Of a DNA stretch of 64,000 nt, positions 50,575-63,300 are shown in pieces (the first letter of the stretch is position 1; each line of letters starts with the position of its first letter). The notes beneath the pieces are model-generated. The model was not told the DNA's origin and ran no database searches. It saw only the letters and a program-made list of their open reading frames with translations. This stretch comes from Calliopsis andreniformis. Its lineage: Eukaryota; Arthropoda; Insecta; Hymenoptera; Andrenidae. The stretch spans positions 930,001 through 994,000 of the forward strand of contig NW_027480493.1 of NCBI RefSeq assembly GCF_051401765.1, given 5' to 3'. The translations under genes were made by a program, and so were the position numbers.

Positions 50575-53500
50575 CTGAAGATTGAGGATTCAGGATTGAG
50601 GATTCAGAATTGAGGTTTGAGGACTGAGGATTGAGGATTGAGGATTGAAGATTGAGTATTGAGGATTGAAGATTGAGGACTGAGGATTGAGGATTGAGGA
50701 TTGAGTATTGAACATTGAGGATTGGGGATTGAGGATTGACGATTGAGGATTCAGTATTGAGGATTGAGAATTGAGGATTGAGGGTTGAAGGTTGAGTATT
50801 GAGGATTGAAGACTGAGGATTGAGGATTGAGGATTGAGGGTTGACTATGAGGGCTGAGGGTTGAGGATTGAGGATTGAGGATTGAGTATTGAAGGTTGAG
50901 TATTGAGGATTGAACGTAGGGGATTGAGGGTTGAGGACTGAGGATTGAGGATTGAAGATTGAGGACTGGGGACTGAGTATTGAGGGTTGAGTGATGAGAA
51001 TTGGTGTTTGTGGATAGAGATTTAAAGATTGCAGATTGAGTATTGAGTATTGAAAACTGTGAATTGATGATATTCTATTGAGGATTGAGAATTTACAACT
51101 GATTGTTGAGGGCTGAGGGCTGAAAATTGAGGATTCAGGATTGAGGATTCAGAATTGGGGTTTGAGGACTGAGGATTGAGGGTTGAAGATTGATTATTGA
51201 GGATTGAAGATTGAAGATTGAGGATTGAGGAATGAGGATTGAGGATGAGGGCTGAGGGTTGAGGATTGAGGATTGAGGTTTGAGGATTGAGGACTGAGGA
51301 TTGAGGATTGAGGATTGATGATTGAGTATTGAGGATTGGAGATTGAGGATTGAGGATTGAGGATTGAGGATTGAGGATTGAAGATTGAGGATTGGGGACT
51401 GAGTGTTGAGGGTAGAGTGATGAGAATTGATGTTTGTGGATAGAGATTTAAAGATAGCAGATTGAGTATTGAGTATTGAAAGCTGTGAATTGATGATATT
51501 CTATTGAGGATTGAGAATTGACAACTGATTTTTGAGCACTGAGGTCTGAAGGTTGAGGATTCAGGATTGAGGATTCAGGATTGAGGATTCAGGATTGAGG
51601 TTTGAGTACTGAGGATTGAGGATTGAGGATTGAGGATTGAGGATTGAGGATTGAGGATTGAGGATTGAAGATTGAGGATTGGGTATTGCTGACTGAACAT
51701 TGAGGATTGAGGATTGAGGATTGAGTATTGAGGATTGAGGACTGAAGATTGAATATTTATGATTGAAGATTGAGGATTGAAGATTGAGGGCTGTGGATTG
51801 AGGACGAGGACTGAGGGTTCAGTATTGATGTCTGAGGTCTGAGGATTGAGGATTGAGGATTGAGGATTGAAGATTGAGTATTGAGGTTTGAAGATTGAGG
51901 ATCTTGGATTGAGGATTGAGGATTGAGTATTGAAGATTGAGGATTGTGGATCGAGGATTGACGATTGAGGATTCAGTATTGAGGATTGAGAATTGAGGAT
52001 AGAGGATTGAAGGTTGAGTATTGAGGATTGAAGATTGAGGATTGAGGATTGAGGATTGAGGTTTGACTATGAGGGCTGAGGGTTGAGGATTGAGGTTTGA
52101 GGACTGAGGACTGAGGATTGAGGATTGAGAATTGAGGGTTGAGGATTGAGGATTGAAGATTGAGGATTGAGGATTGAGGATTAAGGATTGAGTGTTGAGG
52201 ATTGAGAATTGAGGATTGAGGGTTGAAGATTGTGTATTCAGGACTGAAGATTGAGGATTGAGGATTGAGGATTGAGGATTGACGATGAGGGCTGAGGGTT
52301 GAGGGTTGAGGTTTGAGGACTGAGGACTGAGGATTGAGGATTGAGAATTGAGGATTGAGGATTGAGGATTGAAGATTGAGGATTGGGTATTGAGGATTGA
52401 AGAATGGGGATTGAGGATTGAGGACTGAGGATTGGGGATTGAAGATTGAGGACTGAGGATTGAGGATTGAGGATTGAGGATTGAGGATTGAGGATTGAAG
52501 ATTGAGTATTGAGGTTTGAAGATTGAGGATTTTGGATTGAGGATTGAGGATTGAGTATTGAACATTGAGGATTGGGGATTGAGAATTGACGATTGAGGAT
52601 TCAGTATTGAGGATTGAGAATTGAGGATTGAGGATTGAAGGTTGAGTATTGAGGATTGAAGATTGACGATTGATGATTGAGTATTGAGGATTGACTATGA
52701 GGGCTGAGGGTTGAGGATTGAGGATTGAGGATTGAAGATTGAGGATTGGGTATTGAGGATTGAAGAATGGGGATTGATGATTGAGGACTGAGGATTGAGG
52801 ATTGAAGATTGAGGATTGAGGATTGAGGATTGAGGATTGAAGATTGAGTATTGAGGATTGAAGGTAGGGGATTGAGGATTGAGGATTGAGGATTGAAGAT
52901 TGAAGATTGAGGACTGGGGACTGAGCATTGAGGGCTGAGTGATGAGAATTGATGTTTGTGGATAGAGATTTAAAGATTGCAGATTGAATATTGAGTATTG
53001 AAAACTGTGAATTGATGATATTCTATTGAGGATTGAGAATTTACAACTGATTGTTGAGGACTGAGGTCTGAAGATTGAGGATTCAGGATTGAGGATCCAG
53101 GATTGAGGTTTGAGGAGTGAGGATTGAGGATTGAGGATTGAAGATTGAGGTTTGAGGGTCGAGGATTGAGGGTTGAGGACTGATGATTGAGGATTGAGGA
53201 TTGAGCATTTACGATTGAAGATTGAAGACTGTGGATTGAGGATTGAAAATTGACGATTGAGGATTGTGGATTGAGGATTGAGGATTGAACATTGAGGACT
53301 GAGTGTTGAAGGTTGAGTGATGAGAATTGATGTTTGTGGATAGAGGCTTGAAGGTTGCAGATTGTGTATTGAGTATTGAAAACAGTGAATTGAGGATATT
53401 CTATTGAGGATTCAGGATTGACAACTGATTGTTGAGGACTCAGGGCTGAAGATTGAGGATTGAGGATTGAGGATTGAGGATTGACGGTGAGGGCTGATGG

Positions 53501-55036
53501 TTGAGGATTGAGGTTTGAGGACTGAGGACTGAGGATTGAGGATTGAGAATCGAGGATTGAGGATTGAGGATTGAAGATTGAGGATTGGGTATTGAGTATT
53601 GTAGAATGAGGATTGAGGATTGAGGAGTGAGGATTGAGGATTGAAGATTGAGGATTGAGGATTGAGGATTGATGATTGAAGATTGAGTATTGAGGATTGA
53701 AGGTAGGGGATTGAGGATTGAGGATTGAGGATTGAGGATTGAAGATTGAGGACTGGGGACTGAGTATTGAGGGTTGAGTGATGAGAATTGGTGTTTGTGG
53801 ATAGAGATTTAAAGATTGCAGATTGAGTATTGAGTATTGAAAACTGTGAATTGATGATATTCTATTGAGGATTGAGAATTTACGACTGATTGTTGAGGAC
53901 TGAGGTCTGAAGATTGAGGATTCACGATTGAGGATCCAGGATTGAGGTTTGAGGACTGAGGATTGAGGATTGAGGATTGAGGATTGAGGAGTGAGGATTG
54001 AGGATTGAGGATTGGGGATTGAAGATTGAGGAGTGGGTATTGCGTATTGAACATTGAGGATTGAGGATTGAGGATTGAGGATTGAGGATTGAGGACTGAA
54101 GATTGAATATTGATGATTGAAGATTGAGTATTGAGGATTGAGGGTTGTGGATTGAGGACGGGGACTGAGGGTTGAGTATTGATGTCTGAGGTCTGAGGAT
54201 TGAGGATTGAGGATTGAGGATTGAAGATTGAGGATTGAGGATTGAGGATTGAGGATTGAGTGTTGAGGATTGAGAATTGAGGATTGAGGGTTGAAGATTG
54301 TGTATTCAGGATTGAAGATTGAGGTTGAGGATTGAGGATTGAGGATTGACGATGAGGGCTGAGGGTTGAGGATTGAGGTTTGAGGACTGAGGACTGAAGA
54401 TTGAGGATTGAGAATTGAGGATTGAGAATTGAGGATTGAAGATTGAGGATTGGGTATTGAGGATTGAAGAATGAGGATTGAGGATTGAGGACTGAGGATT
54501 GAGGATTGAAGATTGAGGACTGAGGATTGAGGATTGAGGATTGAGGATTGAGGATTGAGGATTGAAGATTGAGTATTGAGGTTTGAAGATTGAGGATTTT
54601 GGATTGAGAATTGAGGATTGAGTATTGAACATTGAGGATTGGGGATTGAGGATTGACGATTGAGGATTCAGTATTGAGGATTGAGAATTGAGGATTGAGG
54701 ATTGAAGGTTGAGTATTGAGGATTGAAGATTGAGGATTGAGGATTGAGGATTGAGGATTGACTATGAGGGCTGAGGGTTGAGGATTGAGGATTGAGGATT
54801 GAGTATTGAAGATTGAGTATTGAGGATTGAATGTAGGTGATTGAGGGTTGAGGACTGAGGATTGAGGATTGAAGATTGAGGACTGGGGACTGAGTATTGA
54901 GGGTTGAGTGATGAGAATTGGTGTTTGTGAATAGAGATTTAAAGATTGCAGATTGAGTATTGAGTATTGAAAACTGTGAATTGATGATACTCTATTGAGG
55001 ATTGAGAATTTACAACTGATTGTTGAGGACAGAGGT
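50575..55036 (+). repeat. 4,462-bp mixed A/B unit, copy 1
   Basis: From the p-type element at 50448 the L elements are at 50993, 51419, 52941, 53319, 53780 and 54910. The part from 51,105 to 51,660 matches family A (GAGGGCT GAGGGCT GAAAATT, as at 770 and 12,350). The part from about 52,940 is family B. Private units include GATCTTGG near 51,901 and GAATATTTATGATTG near 51,752. The unit ends in an L element at 54910 that is delta in its first part and p in its tail. Confidence 0.87.
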
Positions 55037-58000
55037 CTGAAGATTGAGGATTCAGGATTGAGGATTCAGAATTGAGGTTTGAGGACTGAGGATTGAGGAT
55101 TGAGGATTGAAGATTGAGTATTGAGGATTGAAGATTGAGGACTGAGGATTGAGGATTGAGGATTGAGTATTGAACATTGAGGATTGGGGATTGAGGATTG
55201 ACGATTGAGGATTCAGTATTGAGGATTGAGAATTGAGGATTGAGGGTTGAAGGTTGAGTATTGAGGATTGAAGACTGAGGATTGAGGATTGAGGATTGAG
55301 GGTTGACTATGAGGGCTGAGGGTTGAGGATTGAGGATTGAGGATTGAGTATTGAAGGTTGAGTATTGAGGATTGAACGTAGGGGATTGAGGGTTGAGGAC
55401 TGAGGATTGAGGATTGAAGATTGAGGACTGGGGACTGAGTATTGAGGGTTGAGTGATGAGAATTGGTGTTTGTGGATAGAGATTTAAAGATTGCAGATTG
55501 AGTATTGAGTATTGAAAACTGTGAATTGATGATATTCTATTGAGGATTGAGAATTTACAACTGATTGTTGAGGGCTGAGGGCTGAAAATTGAGGATTCAG
55601 GATTGAGGATTCAGAATTGGGGTTTGAGGACTGAGGATTGAGGGTTGAAGATTGATTATTGAGGATTGAAGATTGAAGATTGAGGATTGAGGAATGAGGA
55701 TTGAGGATGAGGGCTGAGGGTTGAGGATTGAGGATTGAGGTTTGAGGATTGAGGACTGAGGATTGAGGATTGAGGATTGATGATTGAGTATTGAGGATTG
55801 GAGATTGAGGATTGAGGATTGAGGATTGAGGATTGAGGATTGAAGATTGAGGATTGGGGACTGAGTGTTGAGGGTAGAGTGATGAGAATTGATGTTTGTG
55901 GATAGAGATTTAAAGATAGCAGATTGAGTATTGAGTATTGAAAGCTGTGAATTGATGATATTCTATTGAGGATTGAGAATTGACAACTGATTTTTGAGCA
56001 CTGAGGTCTGAAGGTTGAGGATTCAGGATTGAGGATTCAGGATTGAGGATTCAGGATTGAGGTTTGAGTACTGAGGATTGAGGATTGAGGATTGAGGATT
56101 GAGGATTGAGGATTGAGGATTGAGGATTGAAGATTGAGGATTGGGTATTGCTGACTGAACATTGAGGATTGAGGATTGAGGATTGAGTATTGAGGATTGA
56201 GGACTGAAGATTGAATATTTATGATTGAAGATTGAGGATTGAAGATTGAGGGCTGTGGATTGAGGACGAGGACTGAGGGTTCAGTATTGATGTCTGAGGT
56301 CTGAGGATTGAGGATTGAGGATTGAGGATTGAAGATTGAGTATTGAGGTTTGAAGATTGAGGATCTTGGATTGAGGATTGAGGATTGAGTATTGAAGATT
56401 GAGGATTGTGGATCGAGGATTGACGATTGAGGATTCAGTATTGAGGATTGAGAATTGAGGATAGAGGATTGAAGGTTGAGTATTGAGGATTGAAGATTGA
56501 GGATTGAGGATTGAGGATTGAGGTTTGACTATGAGGGCTGAGGGTTGAGGATTGAGGTTTGAGGACTGAGGACTGAGGATTGAGGATTGAGAATTGAGGG
56601 TTGAGGATTGAGGATTGAAGATTGAGGATTGAGGATTGAGGATTAAGGATTGAGTGTTGAGGATTGAGAATTGAGGATTGAGGGTTGAAGATTGTGTATT
56701 CAGGACTGAAGATTGAGGATTGAGGATTGAGGATTGAGGATTGACGATGAGGGCTGAGGGTTGAGGGTTGAGGTTTGAGGACTGAGGACTGAGGATTGAG
56801 GATTGAGAATTGAGGATTGAGGATTGAGGATTGAAGATTGAGGATTGGGTATTGAGGATTGAAGAATGGGGATTGAGGATTGAGGACTGAGGATTGGGGA
56901 TTGAAGATTGAGGACTGAGGATTGAGGATTGAGGATTGAGGATTGAGGATTGAGGATTGAAGATTGAGTATTGAGGTTTGAAGATTGAGGATTTTGGATT
57001 GAGGATTGAGGATTGAGTATTGAACATTGAGGATTGGGGATTGAGAATTGACGATTGAGGATTCAGTATTGAGGATTGAGAATTGAGGATTGAGGATTGA
57101 AGGTTGAGTATTGAGGATTGAAGATTGACGATTGATGATTGAGTATTGAGGATTGACTATGAGGGCTGAGGGTTGAGGATTGAGGATTGAGGATTGAAGA
57201 TTGAGGATTGGGTATTGAGGATTGAAGAATGGGGATTGATGATTGAGGACTGAGGATTGAGGATTGAAGATTGAGGATTGAGGATTGAGGATTGAGGATT
57301 GAAGATTGAGTATTGAGGATTGAAGGTAGGGGATTGAGGATTGAGGATTGAGGATTGAAGATTGAAGATTGAGGACTGGGGACTGAGCATTGAGGGCTGA
57401 GTGATGAGAATTGATGTTTGTGGATAGAGATTTAAAGATTGCAGATTGAATATTGAGTATTGAAAACTGTGAATTGATGATATTCTATTGAGGATTGAGA
57501 ATTTACAACTGATTGTTGAGGACTGAGGTCTGAAGATTGAGGATTCAGGATTGAGGATCCAGGATTGAGGTTTGAGGAGTGAGGATTGAGGATTGAGGAT
57601 TGAAGATTGAGGTTTGAGGGTCGAGAATTGAGGGTTGAGGACTGATGATTGAGGATTGAGGATTGAGCATTTACGATTGAAGATTGAAGACTGTGGATTG
57701 AGGATTGAAAATTGACGATTGAGGATTGTGGATTGAGGATTGAGGATTGAACATTGAGGACTGAGTGTTGAAGGTTGAGTGATGAGAATTGATGTTTGTG
57801 GATAGAGGCTTGAAGGTTGCAGATTGTGTATTGAGTATTGAAAACAGTGAATTGAGGATATTCTATTGAGGATTCAGGATTGACAACTGATTGTTGAGGA
57901 CTCAGGGCTGAAGATTGAGGATTGAGGATTGAGGATTGAGGATTGACGGTGAGGGCTGATGGTTGAGGATTGAGGTTTGAGGACTGAGGACTGAGGATTG

Positions 58001-59498
58001 AGGATTGAGAATCGAGGATTGAGGATTGAGGATTGAAGATTGAGGATTGGGTATTGAGTATTGTAGAATGAGGATTGAGGATTGAGGAGTGAGGATTGAG
58101 GATTGAAGATTGAGGATTGAGGATTGAGGATTGATGATTGAAGATTGAGTATTGAGGATTGAAGGTAGGGGATTGAGGATTGAGGATTGAGGATTGAGGA
58201 TTGAAGATTGAGGACTGGGGACTGAGTATTGAGGGTTGAGTGATGAGAATTGGTGTTTGTGGATAGAGATTTAAAGATTGCAGATTGAGTATTGAGTATT
58301 GAAAACTGTGAATTGATGATATTCTATTGAGGATTGAGAATTTACGACTGATTGTTGAGGACTGAGGTCTGAAGATTGAGGATTCACGATTGAGGATCCA
58401 GGATTGAGGTTTGAGGACTGAGGATTGAGGATTGAGGATTGAGGATTGAGGAGTGAGGATTGAGGATTGAGGATTGGGGATTGAAGATTGAGGAGTGGGT
58501 ATTGCGTATTGAACATTGAGGATTGAGGATTGAGGATTGAGGATTGAGGATTGAGGACTGAAGATTGAATATTGATGATTGAAGATTGAGTATTGAGGAT
58601 TGAGGGTTGTGGATTGAGGACGGGGACTGAGGGTTGAGTATTGATGTCTGAGGTCTGAGGATTGAGGATTGAGGATTGAGGATTGAAGATTGAGGATTGA
58701 GGATTGAGGATTGAGGATTGAGTGTTGAGGATTGAGAATTGAGGATTGAGGGTTGAAGATTGTGTATTCAGGATTGAAGATTGAGGTTGAGGATTGAGGA
58801 TTGAGGATTGACGATGAGGGCTGAGGGTTGAGGATTGAGGTTTGAGGACTGAGGACTGAAGATTGAGGATTGAGAATTGAGGATTGAGAATTGAGGATTG
58901 AAGATTGAGGATTGGGTATTGAGGATTGAAGAATGAGGATTGAGGATTGAGGACTGAGGATTGAGGATTGAAGATTGAGGACTGAGGATTGAGGATTGAG
59001 GATTGAGGATTGAGGATTGAGGATTGAAGATTGAGTATTGAGGTTTGAAGATTGAGGATTTTGGATTGAGAATTGAGGATTGAGTATTGAACATTGAGGA
59101 TTGGGGATTGAGGATTGACGATTGAGGATTCAGTATTGAGGATTGAGAATTGAGGATTGAGGATTGAAGGTTGAGTATTGAGGATTGAAGATTGAGGATT
59201 GAGGATTGAGGATTGAGGATTGACTATGAGGGCTGAGGGTTGAGGATTGAGGATTGAGGATTGAGTATTGAAGATTGAGTATTGAGGATTGAATGTAGGT
59301 GATTGAGGGTTGAGGACTGAGGATTGAGGATTGAAGATTGAGGACTGGGGACTGAGTATTGAGGGTTGAGTGATGAGAATTGGTGTTTGTGAATAGAGAT
59401 TTAAAGATTGCAGATTGAGTATTGAGTATTGAAAACTGTGAATTGATGATACTCTATTGAGGATTGAGAATTTACAACTGATTGTTGAGGACAGAGGT
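55037..59498 (+). repeat. 4,462-bp mixed A/B unit, copy 2
   Basis: It matches the preceding unit at an exact offset of 4,462 bp, including the private GATCTTGG and the change to GACAGAGG at 55028 and 59490. L elements are at 55455, 55881, 57403, 57781, 58242 and 59372, spacing 426-1522-378-461-1130 after the first. At its end the delta-type L element runs into alpha-type sequence (GAGGAGT GAGGATT GTGGATT) and not into the p tail of copy 1. Confidence 0.88.
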
Positions 59499-60308
59499 CT
59501 GAAGATTGAGGATTCAGGATTGAGGATCCAGGATTGAGGTTTGAGGAGTGAGGATTGTGGATTGAGGATTGAGGATTGAGGATTGAGGATTGAGGATTGA
59601 GGATTGGGTATTGAGGATTGAAGACTGAGGATTGAGGATTGAGGATTGAGGATTGAGGATTGAGGATTGAGGATTGAGGATTGAAGATTGAGGATTGTGG
59701 ATTGAGGATTGAGGATTGAAGATTGAGTATTGAGGATTGAAGGTTGAGGATTGAGGATTGAGGATTGATGATTGAGTATTGAGGATTGAAGATTGAGGAT
59801 TGAGGATTGAGGATTGAGGACTGAGGATTGGTGATTGAGGATTGATGATTGAGTATTGAGGACTGAAGATTGAGGATTGAGGATTGAGGATTGAGGATTG
59901 AGGATTGAGTATTGAGGATTGAGAATTGAGGATTGTGGATTGAGGGTTGAAGATTGTGTATTCAGGATTGAAGATTGAGGATTGAGGATTGAGGATTGTG
60001 GATTGACGATGAGGGCTGAGGGTTGAGGATTGAGGTTTGAGGACTGAGGACTGAGGATTGAGGATTCAGAATTGAGGATTGAGGATTGAGGATTGAAGAT
60101 TGAGGATTGGGTATTGAGGATTGAAGAATGAGGATTGATGATTGAGGACTGAGGATTGAGGATTGAAGATTGAGGATTGAGGATTGAGGATTGAGGATTG
60201 AGGATTGAAGATTGAGTATTGAGGATTGAAGGTAGGGGATTGAGGATTGAGGATTGAGGATTGAAGATTGAAGATTGAGGACTGGGGACTGAGCATTGAG
60301 GGCTGAGT
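59499..60308 (+). repeat. Alpha segment of family B
   Basis: It resembles 44,850-45,600 and 30,500-31,250 (GAGGAGT GAGGATT GTGGATT, then GACGATGAGGGCT and CAGAATT). It has a longer run of consensus units near 59,640-59,680 and an extra unit near 60,190, which is also present near 33,310. The L-to-L interval is 937 bp instead of 909, four units more. Confidence 0.82.
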
Positions 60309-63300
60309 GATGAGAATTGATGTTTGTGGATAGAGATTTAAAGATTGCAGATTGAGTATTGAGTATTGAAAACTGTGAATTGATGATATTCTATTGAGGA
60401 TTGAGAATTTACAACTGATTGTTGAGGACTGAGGTCTGAAGATTGAGGATTCAGGATTGAGGATCCAGGATTGAGGTTTGAGGAGTGAGGATTGAGGATT
60501 GAGGATTGAAGATTGAGATTTGAGGGTCGAGGATTGAGGGTTGAGGACTGATGATTGAGGATTGAGGATTGAGCATTTACGATTGAAGATTGAAGACTGT
60601 GGATTGAGGATTGAAAATTAACGATTGAGGATTGTGGATTGAGGATTGAGGATTGAACATTGAGGACTGAGTGTTGAAGGTTGAGTGATGAGAATTGATG
60701 TTTGTGGATAGAGGATTGAAGGTTGCAGATTGTGTATTGAGTATTGAAAACAGTGAATTGAGGATATTCTATTGAGGATTCAGGATTGACAACTGATTGT
60801 TGAGGACTCAGGGCTGAAGATTGAGGATTGAGGATTGAGGATTGAGGATTGACGGTGAGGGCTGATGGTTGAGGATTGAGGTTTGAGGACTGAGGACTGA
60901 GGATTGAGGATTGAGAATCGAGGATTGAGGATTGAGGATTGAAGATTGAGGATTGGGTATTGAGTATTGTAGAATGAGGATTGAGGATTGAGGAGTGAGG
61001 ATTGAGGATTGAAGATTGAGGATTGAGGATTGAGGATTGATGATTGAAGATTGAGTATTGAGGATTGAAGGTAGGGGATTGAGGATTGAGGATTGAGGAT
61101 TGAGGATTGAAGATTGAGGACTGGGGACTGAGTATTGAGGGTTGAGTGATGAGAATTGGTGTTTGTGGATAGAGATTTAAAGATTGCAGATTGAGTATTG
61201 AGTATTGAAAACTGTGAATTGATGATATTCTATTGAGGATTGAGAATTTACGACTGATTGTTGAGGTCTGAGGTCTGAAGATTGAGGATTCACGATTGAG
61301 GATCCAGGATTGAGGTTTGAGGACTGAGGATTGAGGATTGAGGATTGAGGATTGAGGAGTGAGGATTGAGGATTGAGGATTGGGGATTGAAGATTGAGGA
61401 GTGGGTATTGCGTATTGAACATTGAGGATTGAGGATTGAGGATTGAGGATTGAGGATTGAGGACTGAAGATTGAATATTGATGATTGAAGATTGAGTATT
61501 GAGGATTGAGGGTTGTGGATTGAGGACGGGGACTGAGGGTAGAGTATTGATGTCTGAGGTCTGAGGATTGAGGATTGAGGATTGAGGATTGAAGATTGAG
61601 GATTGAGGATTGAGGATTGAGGATTGAGTGTTGAGGATTGAGAATTGAGGATTGAGGGTTGAAGATTGTGTATTCAGGATTGAAGATTGAGGTTGAGGAT
61701 TGAGGATTGAGGATTGACGATGAGGGCTGAGGGTTGAGGATTGAGGTTTGAGGACTGAGGACTGAAGATTGAGGATTGAGAATTGAGGATTGAGAATTGA
61801 GGATTGAAGATTGAGGATTGGGTATTGAGGATTGAAGAATGAGGATTGAGGATTGAGGACTGAGGATTGAGGATTGAAGATTGAGGACTGAGGATTGAGG
61901 ATTGAGGATTGAGGATTGAGGATTGAGGATTGAAGATTGAGTATTGAGGTTTGAAGATTGAGGATTTTGGATTGAGAATTGAGGATTGAGTATTGAACAT
62001 TGAGGATTGGGGATTGAGGATTGACGATTGAGGATTCAGTATTGAGGATTGAGAATTGAGGATTGAGGATTGAAGGTTGAGTATTGAGGATTGAAGATTG
62101 AGGATTGAGGATTGAGGATTGAGGATTGACTATGAGGGCTGAGGGTTGAGGATTGAGGATTGAGGATTGAGTATTGAAGATTGAGTATTGAGGATTGAAT
62201 GTAGGTGATTGAGGGTTGAGGACTGAGGATTGAGGATTGAAGATTGAGGACTGGGGACTGAGTATTGAGGGTTGAGTGATGAGAATTGGTGTTTGTGAAT
62301 AGAGATTTAAAGATTGCAGATTGAGTATTGAGTATTGAAAACTGTGAATTGATGATACTCTATTGAGGATTGAGAATTTACAACTGATTGTTGAGGACTG
62401 AGGTCTGAAGATTGAGGATTCAGGATTGAGGATCCAGGATTGAGGTTTGAGGACTGAGGATTGAGGATTGAGGATTGAGGATTGAGGATTGAGGATTGAG
62501 GATGGAGGATTGGGGATTGAAGATTGAGGATTGGGTATTGCGTATTGAACATTGAGGATTGAGGATTGAGGATTGAGGATTGAGGATTGGGTATTGAGGA
62601 TTGAAGACTGAGGATTGAGGATTGAGGATTGAGGATTGAGGATTGAGGATTGAAGATTGAGGATTGAGGATTGAGGATTGAGGATTGAAGATTGAGTATT
62701 GAGGATTGAAGATTGAGGATTGAGGATTGAGGATTGAGGATTGAGTATTGAGGATTGAGAATTGAGGATTGAGGGTTGAAGGTTGTGTATACAGGATTGA
62801 AGATTGAGGATTGAGGATCGAGGATTGAGGATTGACGATGAGGGCTGAGGGTTGAGGATTGAGGTTTGAGGACTGAGGACTGAGGATTGAGGATTGAGAA
62901 TTGAGGATTGAGGATTGAGGATTGGGTATTGAGGATTGAAGACTGAGGATTGAGGATTGAGGATTGAGGATTGAGGATTGAAGATTGAGGATTGTGGATT
63001 GAGGATTGAGGATTGAAGATTGAGTATTGAGGATTGAAGGTTGAGGATTGAGGATTGAGTATTGGGGATTGAGGATTGAAGATTGAGGATTGTGGATTCA
63101 GGATTAAAGATTGAGTATTGAGGATTGAAGATTGAGAATTGAGGATTGAGAATTGAACATTGAGGACTGAGTGTTGAGGGTTGAGTGATGAGAATTGATG
63201 TTTGTGGATGGAGATTTGAAGAATGCAGATTAAGTATTGAGTATTGAAAGCTGTGAATTGACGATATTCTATTGGGTATTGAGGATTGTCACCTGATTGT

